Shown: one piece after another, positions 36,303 through 46,653 of the stretch | Layout: the number at the start of each line of letters is the position of its first letter | How positions within the stretch are numbered: position 1 is the first letter of the stretch | Assembly (NCBI GenBank): GCA_020746875.1 | Contig: JAGTJL010000006.1 | Location: forward strand, 1,612,001-1,676,000 | Origin: Rhexocercosporidium sp. MPI-PUGE-AT-0058 | Taxonomy: Eukaryota; Ascomycota; Leotiomycetes; Helotiales | Reading direction: 5' to 3' | DNA: 64,000 nucleotides | Program-made: the position numbers and the translations under genes | Notes under the pieces: generated by a model | What the model was told of the DNA's origin: nothing | The model's database searches: none | The model's input: only the letters and a program-made list of their open reading frames with translations

Positions 36303-36772
36303 ATGCCTAAGAAATTCGAGACCCTTCTGGAAATCCTCAAACTTGCGATCTTACCGCCGAAGAAAGCAGCAGGAATCATGTGGATGCAATTGTTCCAAAC
36401 CATCATCTCTCTGCTCAATTCTTAAATTGTACAGGATTCTATCTATTCCTTGCCTCCATACCTCCATTATGGACCGTAATCGTCGTACGCTGCATTACAA
36501 AAGTAGCAAACATAGACTATAGCATAGAGACCGTACGACTCAAATACGAGCACCTGAACCGCATCCACCACCGCCTCATCCCGGAAGCCTCCAAGCGAAC
36601 AGTCATGGGAGAAAATAAAGAGAGATGGGGAGATCTACAAGAGACCTTCCGGAAGCCAGGGGAAGCGATCCATGAGATCCTTGTCGAATATCGTCGGTTG
36701 TTAACAAAATCATTATTCTTCGCCAACCTCTTCACGATGTGTAGTTTTCAAGGAAACGATTTTGTCGTATGA
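36303..36772 (+). pseudogene. Possible broken small membrane-protein gene
   Basis: A frame starting at 36303 gives MPKKFETLLEILKLAILPPK followed by AAGIMWMQLFQTIISLL and stops at 36423. A second frame, overlapping and continuing to 36772, gives CTGFYLFLASIPPLWTVIVV, then a charged helical segment (IETVRLKYEHLNRIHHRLIP) and LQETFRKPGEAIHEILVEYR. The two halves read as one protein with two membrane segments if a single frame change near 36420 is assumed. No intron with acceptable ends joins them. I do not recognise the family. It could be a pseudogene, a sequencing error or two chance frames. Confidence 0.3.
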
Positions 36773-37241
36773 GTTGCCGTGGTACGAGACGCGTATTCAA
36801 GATCTACCGATGTATTCTTGGAGGCGTGTTAGATTATTACTTGGAAATTTCTCGTAGGTTTAACTGACGAGAAATAAAAAAGCATTATGCAGAGACTAGA
36901 GTGTCTAGAGCAAAAGAAACCGAAGAATAAGGCAACCGAACCACGGCAAGAGCTACCTCCTGTACTCCAGAGACCAAAGAAGCAGACCTTGAACACTAAG
37001 TCGGGATTGCTATTCGATATAAATAGGTTCTATGAGCTCCAAGCTGAGGAGGATGATCTTCTGCGGGTTCGACTTCGCCTACTTGGAGTGATGGCGGTTC
37101 CGAAGGACAGATTTAGACGGAGGACAATCTTCATGTCGCTCGCCTCTTCTTTAATAAGATGCATATGTGCATGGCCGAAACGAAGCACAAAAATATGACA
37201 GGGAAAACATACACCAAAAAAGAGGATTGTCAGAGGCGGAT

Positions 37242-37327
37242 GCCCACTACCAGATTCGAACTAGCGACCTCATCATAGCATTGTGAATACAAGTGATGCG
37301 CTCTACCCTGTTTAAACCATTAGAATC
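37242..37327 (-). tRNA. tRNA-Thr(TGT)-like sequence, probably degenerate
   Basis: On the minus strand the 3' half reads as a tRNA: a perfect B box (GTTCGAATC) in a T-loop, an anticodon stem CATCA/TGATG, a loop holding TGT at the anticodon position and an 11-nt insertion at the usual intron position. The 3' acceptor strand AGTGGGC is present, and the D-arm 3' part GGGTAGAGC is normal. The 5' half does not fit: the expected GCTC of the D stem reads GTTT, and the 5' acceptor strand does not pair with AGTGGGC. Two of the D-stem differences are C to T changes. It is most likely a tRNA relic. Confidence 0.4.
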
Positions 37328-37824
37328 ATGAGATAAAGCCACTGGAATTGCCCAAAACATACCCTGAGCTAAGCGGGCCTGATCCACGTGTTGGGGCTGG
37401 CACTTTTGTTATTTCATTAGATATAGGATTGAAAACTTTGTGGGTCTGTGGAGCCCGTGATATTGCCGGGAGGATGGGGCAGGAAACGTGATGGAGAAGA
37501 TGGAAGTGCATATTTATCTGGAGAACTCAGCAGGAAGGAATGGTCTACTTAGAGAGAAAGAGCTATTCATCAAACGTGTCTTACTGGAAGTTAAATGCCG
37601 TGGTCGAGGCCAGTTGTCAAAGCACTTTGCTGATGACGTGACATTACGCAGCAAACACAACAACTTCTTCGATAAAGGGATAGAAGGCAAAGGACAAACA
37701 AGTATTTGTAAATTACAATTCATTCTCCAATCCTGGCCCTCTCATTACTTCATAGCTACTGTGTACGGTGTAATCCTCATAATAAACACAGGTATCCTTG
37801 ACGCCATAAACCAACGTAATCCTT
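37328..37824. other. Intergenic
   Basis: 3' flank of MCM2; no coding or structural signal seen. Confidence 0.45.
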
Positions 37825-40561
37825 CTAAGCCATGGCAGCAGTAGGAGCTCTAGCCCGCTCCAAATTCCGTCCAGCACCAGTCTTCTTTCCTGCACCTGGT
37901 CGAGCAAGTGTGTACTTGGCAAATGCACGAGCAAGAGCCTTCTTACAGCTGACCTTCTGACTTCCAACGAAAGAGTCGATCGTGACAGCAATTGCGCGAT
38001 CAACATCTTGGGAGGAGACATAGTCCGACAGACGCATTCGGCAGAAAGCTTCACTAATTCTCATGATGGCTTCGAGATGACGGATCTGAAATGTTAGTTA
38101 AGAGCGTTGAGGAGGTAGCAAATCAACTTACAGTAATCGGATAAGCACCAGTTGCTAATGACTCCCTTCTCATATCGGCAAACAGCTTCGAAACCTTCTC
38201 CTCATCTATGTTGTACAGCTTTGGGCTACATCTCTCTCTAGCATAGAGAATGAACTTGCGAAGGAGCTCTTGTGGGATCTCGCCTTCCTGCTTGGGCTCG
38301 CCTCCATTGGCGGCACCAGATTCTGGCTCAACATCCATTTGGCTCTCTGAGGGTTGGGAGCTTGGGTGAGATCGGCCGTGCGATCCAACAACAAATCTGG
38401 CAAGTCGCTCATCCTCGGTAGGGTCGACGGTGTCGCGAACCACACATAGAATATCGAAACGAGACAGGATGGGTTCTGTGAGCTCGACGTTCTGCGAGAA
38501 TGGAATCGTAGAGTTGTAACGTCCACCAATGGGATTGGCTGCTGCGATGATACCACAACGTGCTTGTAGAGTGGTAACAATACCGGCCTTCGATATGGAG
38601 ATGGTTTGTTGTTCCATGGCTTCGTGAATCGATGTTCGATCCTGATCGTTCATCTTGTCGAATTCATCGATGAGGCAGGTACCTCTGTCTGCAAGAACCA
38701 ACGCACCGCCCTCTAAAGTCCACTCGCTAGTGAGAGGATCCTTGCGGACACTTGCTGTCAAACCGACAGCACTTGCACCTTGACCTGTAGCGAAAACAGC
38801 ACGGTGGGCGGTCTTCTCGACATATTTGAGAACTTGTGATTTTGCAGTTCCAGGATCACCGAGAAGAAGCACGTTGATATCTCCACGAATGTGATGCTTT
38901 CCTTGTCTGTCCTTGGCAACACCGCCGAAGAGCGAGAGCGCAACAGCAGTCTTGATATCAGTGTGACCATAGATACTAGGTGCCATGGAGTGGATGATTT
39001 TGTCGACAATTTGGGGATCGCGGGCCAAAGCTCGGATTTCTTGCTCATCTTCCTCAGTGAGTCTGAAGCCAGCAAGCTGATCGTGAGACTTGACTACATT
39101 GTTTGCCTCGAGAATGGTGGCAAAGACAGGGAAACCGTTCTTGTTGTTGAGCTGAGCATCATAGTTGTTGCGGTAAACACCAGTAACTTCAATCTCCTCT
39201 CCTGGCTTCGCCTTGTCAATGAGATCCCATAGAAGAATGACTTCTCGGTGACGAGGAAGACGACCAGCAGGGACTGTTCCGGGTGATTCTTGAAGAGTAA
39301 GCTTCTGGTAATTTCGGTAGACTGTCTTTTCGGAGTTCAGGTTGAATGGTCCTCGAGATTGACAATTCTGGCAGTACGAGATTTTTACTTCAACGTTTGA
39401 TTCCTGTTGGAAGGGTCCGAGTCTGGTTCCACACTTGCCACAGTCGAACATGACATATTTCAGTTGTGGGAATACTCCACTTCGACGAGTGACAACTCCA
39501 CTGACACGAACCAAGCAGTTCAAATGGGTTTGGCGAAGTTGGCGGAGGGTGTAGTGAACTGGCAGATCTGAAATTCGAACATGGATCTCGGAATGGATCC
39601 GCTCGTAATCTGGGTAATGAAGAAGAGTGACTTCCATGGCAACTTCATCGAACAACTTGAGCATCTCTCCAGGAGCATTTGCCAAGAAGTAAGCCAGAAT
39701 AGCCTTAGATGATGATAGATGGTCATATGAGACCTCAAGAGATTCTGCGTTGATTTCTCCCAAGGTACGAATGCGACTTCCGTAAACTGAGACTCCGTGC
39801 TCGTCGGTGTATTCTGTCAAGAAAGCCTTGAATTCTCGCTTGATGGTTCTCTGAACGGCTTGCTGAGAAACCCACTCAACCAGACTGGATGCCTTAACAT
39901 CTTGCAGGGTCTCGAGGGAGAGTTCTTCTTCCATGATATCGTCTTGCATCTCCTCATCCTCCTCTTCGTCGTAGTGATGGCGACGTCGCCGAGGTTGAGC
40001 AGTGAGATCAAGATCACCTTCATCGTCTTCATCCTGGAGGAAAGCTGCTGGCATACGTCGTTGACGAGCCAGTTCGCGATCTCGACGATCCAAACGCTGA
40101 TCAAGCTGCCTCTTAGTCGCAACATCCATATCGTCGTATTCCTCGTCATCTATGTCTCTGTCATCGTATCGATCATCTTCGCGGGGTTTGTAGTCATTCT
40201 CGAAATTGTTCGCAAAGAGATCGATTCCATCTTCATCTTCTGCCATCTCGTCGACATCATCGATATCAAGCGCTACATCTTCTTCGATATCGTCGTCGTC
40301 GTCTCCGCCGTGTTGGATTGGGTACGCAGGGGGTGAGGAGCGAATGTCTCCAGCAGGAGATGATGCGCCGATACCAGAGGCATCGCTTTCGGGCTCTCTT
40401 GAGCGCTTGCGACGGTTTCTGGCGCCTGCCACTCCGCGATTTGCAGAAGACATGCTGGGTCTCAAGGGGGAACTGTCGAGAAGAGTTAGAGGTGGTTGAA
40501 AAGGGGGTGGAAGGGTTTTGGTTTGCGAGCTGGAAAAGAAGGATCATTTATTGTACCTCAT
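37825..40561 (-). CDS. MCM2: MCM2, DNA replication licensing helicase subunit
   Basis: Subunit of the hexameric MCM2-7 helicase loaded at origins in G1. Main exons are 38132-40472 and 37825-38085, separated by a 46-nt intron. The N-terminus is acidic (runs of Asp/Glu, the histone-binding region of MCM2). A zinc motif follows ([15 protein letters not shown]...YCQNCQ), then Walker [10 protein letters not shown], Walker B LIDEFDKM, the sensor-1 segment [10 protein letters not shown] and the arginine finger SRFD. The start is ambiguous. An in-frame ATG at 40453 gives 860 aa. A 5-nt exon ATGAG (40557-40561) spliced by a GTACAA..CGACAG intron to 40472 gives [15 protein letters not shown] and 868 aa, keeps frame and resembles fungal orthologues. 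It shares a short bidirectional promoter with UBR7. Confidence 0.97.
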
Positions 40562-40912
40562 GATGTAGCAAGATTCCACCTTTGCTTGATTTGATATCCT
40601 GAAAGTGAATGTGTGATTTTCTGAAGGTGATGTTGTCTGAATGTCCTAGAGGTGGGATGGGACACCAAATTGAGGGAGAGGGTGGGCGTCAAATTTCGGC
40701 GCGTCTCGACGCGCTGGTTCGTGTTTTGCTAGCCGAGTATGGCCTAGCTCAGATCTTACGCGTTAAGTGGTTTCTGAGAAGGCTGAGCTAAGTGGCTGCC
40801 AGGACTCGAGCAGGCTGAAGGAACTCACCATCATCACCACAGCTCGCAACCCAATCCCCTTTCGCAACAATCACTCGACAATTTGGCAACACGAGCTATC
40901 GAACTTGACATC
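40562..40912. promoter_or_regulatory. Shared MCM2/UBR7 bidirectional promoter with MCB-type boxes
   Basis: The 351 bp between the two divergent start codons contain a perfect MluI cell-cycle box ACGCGT at 40758-40763. They also contain an inverted pair GCGCGTC-TC-GACGCGC at 40699-40714, each arm holding a CGCGTC core. MCB sites are bound by MBF-type factors that drive G1/S transcription of replication genes including MCM subunits, so the placement next to MCM2 is meaningful. Confidence 0.65.
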
Positions 40913-42676
40913 ATGGATGCTCCACCAGCCCCAAATTCAAGCTTCACTGAACAGCCCAGCCAAACAAGTGGTGCATCTCGAACCCAGAGTTTCTCCCAGC
41001 AATCAGATAGCTCGCAAACCTCCCAGACCGCAGCGGAGTGGGTATTCCCCTTCCTCTGCCACTATGCGCACGTAATCAGAGGAATTACTGATTTTTGCTA
41101 GTTTTATCAACAGTCAATTACAGCTCGAGGCCGATGCGCGCGAAGCCCTGCCATATGTAAGTATTGCGCCCGGAATTACGGTTGCGCGTGCTCACTGCTT
41201 CAGAAATTCGAGAAATGTACGAATCCCATTGGGAAGCTCCGACAACAAATCTTCTCCTGCTTGACTTGTAATCCTCCTCCAACGAACCCAACCGATCCTT
41301 ACACCGCGGCTGGTGTTTGCTATTCCTGCTCAATCTCCTGTCATGGTGAACATATATTGGTCGAGTTATTCAACAAAAGGGACTTCGTTTGCGATTGCGG
41401 AACAAAGCGTCTGCCGGCCACCTCACATTGCACACTCCGTGTGAATTCTGAGACGAATACAAAGGGGGGTGTCCATTCAGAGGAACCTGCGCCTGACAAC
41501 AGCTACAATCAGAACTTCAAGAACAGATTCTGTGGTTGCGAGTGTGACTACGATGCCTACGCGCAAAAGGGCACAATGTTTCAATGCCTTGGAATTGGTA
41601 CAGCAGAAACCGGAGGATGTGGCGAAGACTGGTGGCATCCAGGTTGCTTGTTGGGGTTAGGTCCGAACTGGGACGAGGAGTCTGGCCGGAAGCCAAAGAA
41701 TGAAGGCCTCCTGGAGTCTATCGCCGAAGTCGCGGAAGCCGTGGTTGATGAAAAGAAAGCGGATACCAAGGCTGGGGTTACAAATAATGAACCACAACTT
41801 GCGCCAATGGAGACCGCGCCAACTGGAGATGAAGCCGAGGAGGAAGATCCTCCACTGCCGCCCGGATTCCCCGAAGAAGATGACTTTGAAGGCTTCATTT
41901 GCTACAAGTGCGTCGAAGCCAACCCATGGATCAAGCGATATGCTGGTACTCCAGGCTTCCTAGCACCAGTTTTCAGACGAAGCACGGCACCTTCTCCAGA
42001 AACAGGAGTACTCGGCAAGACAGAGGAGCTCACTGCTTCGCACCTACCCATCATGAAAAAGCGTAAAGCAGATGACGATGAGGAGTCAGTTGCATCCAAA
42101 CGACACAAGGAGGAAACCCTAGCTGCGAGCGGCGAGTCTTCGACAGAAGCCCCACAACAAACAGACACCGTTGTTCCAATTGAGTCAGCAGTTCTAGAAG
42201 ATGGTAAAGGACCCTGCAAGCTCCACACTCTCCCTCCGGCACCAACGGGTCAGATTTCACTCTTCTTCAAAGACGACTTCCGCGAGCACCTATGCCGTTG
42301 CTCATCCTGCTTCCCCCTTCTCCAACCACACGAACAACTCCTTGACGAAGAGGAGCTCTATGAGCCCTCGGTATCCGACAATGAGGATGAAGCTGGTGGC
42401 AGTACAGTTGGCAGTGGCAGTATCTACGACCGCGGAGAGAGTGCGCTCAAGAACGTCGACCGTGTTCGTGCTATCGAGGGCGTCATGGCATATAACCATC
42501 TCAAGGACAAACTCAAGCCGTTCTTCCAGCAGTTTGCTGAGAGTGGGCAGGCCATTAGTGCTGAGGATATCAAGGCACACTTTGCGAAGATGAGAGGTGA
42601 TGAGCAGGCGATCAAAGATGCAGGCGAGGGAGCGAAGAGAGAGACTGATAACAGGAAGGAACAGGGTGGCTACTGA
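40913..42676 (+). CDS. UBR7/Mlo2-like UBR-box E3 ubiquitin ligase
   Basis: Three exons, 40913-41037, 41102-41156 and 41204-42676, give 550 aa. A UBR-type zinc finger starts near residue 75: SCLTC, then CYSCSISCHGEHILVELF, FVCDCGT and HCTL, with the Cys/His ligands in place. A second Cys/His module (FCGCECDYDAY, MFQCLGIG, CGEDWWHPGCLLG and FICYKC) matches the PHD-like finger that follows the UBR box in UBR7 and fission-yeast Mlo2. The middle and C-terminus are acidic and disordered, with another conserved part from LFFKDDFREHLCRCSSCFPLL. Animal UBR7 acts on histone H2B; the fungal role is less known. The head-to-head arrangement with MCM2 suggests shared G1/S control. Confidence 0.92.
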
Positions 42677-42998
42677 TTTTGCGTTTGCTGTATGCCACTT
42701 ATGTATGATGGTTGGGGCGGGCTGGGTTGTAGGATAAAAGGAGTTAAGGGCGGTGGGGGAATGGGTGTGACTTTATGCTAGGTGGCTCTAATGCTTCGCC
42801 AGAAATTCAAACTCTGTTTTGTTTCCAGTTCTCACACCTACAAGGTCCTTAGACTTAGCTCTCGTACCTATCTTCCAACGCAGTCAAAGCTGTACAATAT
42901 GGTCGCTTAGCATTGGCTAGGCCTGATTGTCTCAAGTCTTTCGCAATGTCAATAAAGGCTAACCCCGAACCACTTCACACCCCAACTTCAAGCCAAGC
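42677..42998. other. Intergenic between convergent genes
   Basis: 322 bp between the stop codons of the UBR7-like gene and the MFS transporter; no further feature seen. Confidence 0.5.
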
Positions 42999-44831
42999 TT
43001 ACAACTTCTCAACATCCCTCTCTTCCTCCCTTTCACTCCCAACACTCTTGGCACCACTGTTCTCCAGATTCCTCGGCCTGACCCAATACCCTACCGTCTG
43101 CAGTACAATCAATACCCACCCACCAGCAGCCAAGCCGATGATAGTCGTGAGCCCACGAATGTATTTCGGTGCGTCTTCTGTGCGGAATATCTGAGATCCA
43201 GCTATCCCGGCGCAGTTTGCTGCCATCACTACTAGGCTGTGTAGTGTGTTAGTACATGATGAATGGAGGAGGCATTAGACGGGGAGGAGGGAAGGACTTA
43301 CGCCATGCAAATACTGCGTTCTTGGGGGTGATGCAGTTCACTGATATCCAGCCGACATTTATGACGCTGAGTTGAGATTAGTAATATCCTGGTGAGAGGA
43401 GTTTAAACTTACTGGACGCTGGCATATGAGACATTCGCAAGTGTAATCAAGCCGTATCTATGCCATTTACCAGAGGTGGTGGGTGCTGTTCGCAAGCAGG
43501 AGTATGTGATGACTGCCCATGTACTGCTGATGAGCGCGAATGGTCCTCTTTGGCCCGTCAAATCGCTTTACAATATCAGTATCGGAAGCGACGGCTTAAT
43601 CGAGGCCAGGGACCTACCAGAAATACGACAAAACAGCCACAAAGACAATAGCACAATAAATACCCACACTCGACAACGCATTCGCCTTGACAGCCCCAAA
43701 CCCAAGACTCTTAATGATACTCGGTGTATAAATCCCGAGACCTTGAACCGCAGCCATGGGAAGCATAGTAATGAAAACATGCACCCAAACCCTCGGCTGC
43801 TTGAAGACAGAAAGGAGGTCTTGGCCAGAGATATGGATCTTGCCGCGGGCTTTCTGGGGGTCGTCGAGAAGGACGCGGTTGGTCATGATGTGCGATTCTC
43901 GCTCCGTGAAGTAACTGAATCGGCCGAATGTGAAGAGGGCGTTGCCGTCGCCGACGCTGGGTGGGACAAAGAGGATGAAGATGAAGGCAATGAATATTGT
44001 GATTAGGCCGTCGACTGGGTAATGCAAGTGTTAGAGATACTCCAATGGGAACACGTCAAAGTGTGAAAAGAGGACTCACTTAGGAACAGCCATTGCCAGC
44101 CAGACAGGCCATGTTTGCCTTCCAATGTCAACAAACCTGCTGCGATGAGCTGGCTTGTAGCGTTGGCGAACATTTGGCCGAAGAAGAAGAGTGTGACACG
44201 GAGACTTGTTTCGCCTTTTTTGTACCATGATGAGAGGTAATATAAAGCACCTGATGAAATCAGCAGAGCGATACATAGAATGAAGTGCAGACATACCTGG
44301 GATGAACCCAGCTTCAAGAAGACCTAGAAGCAGTCGTGTAGCCAAGTAAGAAGCGTAATTCGTAATGAAAGCTTGGAAAGTAGCTACAAGTCCCCAAGCG
44401 AGGATCTGGACTGATAACCAAGGTCGTGGTCCGACCTTTTGAAGAATAATGTTGGATGGAATCTCCAGTAGAACGATACCAGCCGAAAGCAGCTGCGAGC
44501 CAACATTGACTTGATTGGTAGTGATGCCCAAGTCTTTAGTTAGAGTCGATGTCAATGCGCTTGAGAGGTTGCCACGGTCGAGTTGGAGAGCGAAGAAAGC
44601 GAGTCCTAAAACTGGAATCAGGATTAAGTCAACTCTATATGTTGATATTAGCTTACCATTTCCTTGAAGGGAATGCTATTTCACTCACTTGCGCTTCGCT
44701 TTTCGTTCTTCCTCTTCGGTCCAGTCCTGGTCAATTGGTCCGTTGATGTCGATGGGCTGTGCTACACTAACAGCGGTGTTTGACTTCCCAATGTAGTTTC
44801 CTTCAACCTGACTGGTGCTTGTGATATCCAT
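42999..44831 (-). CDS. MFS permease of the anion:cation symporter (Dal5/Tna1-like) family
   Basis: A multi-exon gene. Exons read in order from ATG at 44831: a soluble acidic/basic lead (EEEERKAKRK), then LIPVLGLAFFALQLDRGNLS, GIVLLEIPSNIILQKVGPRPW, YLATRLLLGLLEAGFIPG and ALYYLSSWYKKGE, then FGQMFANATSQLIAAGLL. A cytosolic loop with ESHIMTNRVLLDDPQKARGK follows. The second half has PMAAVQGLGIYTPSIIKSLG, LTGQRGPFALISSTWAVITY, VGWISVNCITPKNAVFAW, SQIFRTEDAPKYIRGL and the last membrane helix. These are the marks of ACS-type MFS carriers, which move small carboxylates such as allantoate or nicotinate with protons across the plasma membrane. At least six introns are present; the 3' exons near 43200-43600 are the least certain. 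It is divergent from the P450. Confidence 0.88.
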
Positions 44832-46653
44832 GGCTTTTTTCAAGGACTCGTCGATCTTCAATCAGAGTAAATAGACGCAAAAGGTACACAGGTATGAGAG
44901 AGAAAAAACTCAAAGACTTGCTTAAATAGAACACGGATCTTTTCTAGAAGGAGCTTGACTGCTTCCGCGCACCAGTTTTCGCTATATCCAACCCATCGGC
45001 GACGACCCATTGTATGAGTCCCACAACTTCATAAATACAGATCCGCTTGTCATATCAACAAAGCACTCCCTCGGTACCATCCCAAACCGGCGTCCATTCG
45101 CTGAAAGGAGTCACAAATGTGGAGTGTTGCATGGCCATAGCACTACTGCAAAGCCAATTTTGAACAGTAGCTTATAAAACGTATCATTTAAAGGCTGAAG
45201 TGGATTGAATAATTGCGTGATACTTTGCAAATATGACTACAAGACAGGGGGTGGTGATGCAATTGTGCACCCCACTTTTGAGAGTCGATGAATGAGGATG
45301 AGGAGAACGACGAACGCTATGTAACTTTATGATGATGTAGTACTTTGATCATCTAACAATATTCAGGTTTGCAATGTGCAAAATATGCCAAAGATGTGCT
45401 AGAACTTCGGGATAACAGTTGAAGAGAGAAAGATAAATGTTGTATGTTGCATTGCGGCACCATGCACTCGCATAGTGGCGATATCTTCTCTGAGCTCATG
45501 GATACAATACTCCTTTTCTCTAAAGACGATGAGTATCTCATCTCCACACCGGGCCTGATTTCGGGAGCTGCCTTCACTTGCTGAACTGACTCTTCTAATC
45601 TATTCTCCTCGGACAGAGACGGAAGGGCGACTGGGCAGTCTTAAGGTGTTGATGTCTGGGCCTGGTTCATCCTCGTCCAAGTTCTTGCACTTGCATTTGC
45701 TGTAAACTTTCTAGTACCATGTATAGTCCGTATCAATTGAAGATAGTCTGGTTCCCATGGCTGTAGATAAGCCATTGACGTTTGCTGAGAATGATATGAG
45801 GACAATTGCAGAATCTGAGAAAGCTTGTAAGATTGAAGGGTTCATACAACAAGCATGGGATTGATGTAGCAAGAATAGTTGTAGTAAGCCAAAGGATAAG
45901 TCCGGATAGGGAGGGAAAACAAAGAGCAATTCAACAATCGTGCTTGAGGTTCAATGGGTTGGTCGTGAGGTTGATATACTAGGTCTTGGCAAGCTAATCT
46001 TGATCATGCTCGAACTTCCCCTAAAGTCACGAAGTCAATAACATAATCATCGAGATCATCATATCCTACATTTGACTGGCTTTGTTTGAAGTGCCTATCA
46101 TATGTCATGGATTCCGGTAGCCTTTATTATGACAGAGACATGTTTTCGCTGTGCTGAAAACAGTACTTCTGCGAGCTGTCGAATAAGGTAAGACGCAGCT
46201 TCCTTTAGCCCAAAGAGCATATGCTCCCTGGATGCCATTTGACAAATGAGGACTGATGTTAAGACGAAGTCTAAAGAGAAGGACGCGATGCGGTAGCCGC
46301 ATTTTGATTGGGTGACGACATGGACAACGCGGCCTCCACGGGTAGGGTGAAAGTTGCCGATTCTGAAAAAAGGCCCTCAGAGATCTGTGCTGCGTCATTC
46401 GAGACCTTACTACAGATCCCGCCTCGTATTCGGATTGGTTGCGGGGATTGCAATGTCTTGAAACACCCCCCTACTTCTGCGAAGCTCAGCTCTGATGATT
46501 GGTCTTCAGTCCGACGTTCCGGCAAAAGGGATTTGACATTAGCAGCAGCAGCGCTGTTGATGCTGACAACTTCTAGATCTTCGCGTTCGCGCTCGTCTAT
46601 CCTTCTTCAAACATCACCTACGACCTCGCGCGAAGCTATATTGTTGGGTCAAC
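44832..46653. other. Intergenic between MFS and P450 genes
   Basis: 1.8 kb without a supported gene. Frames near 46300-46880 overlap the P450 start on another frame and are shadows. It probably holds both promoters. Confidence 0.5.

Noticed and set aside
36887..37198. 103-codon plus-strand frame
   Set aside because: Highly charged, no motif, no homology recognised, and no intron structure; kept out of the gene list.
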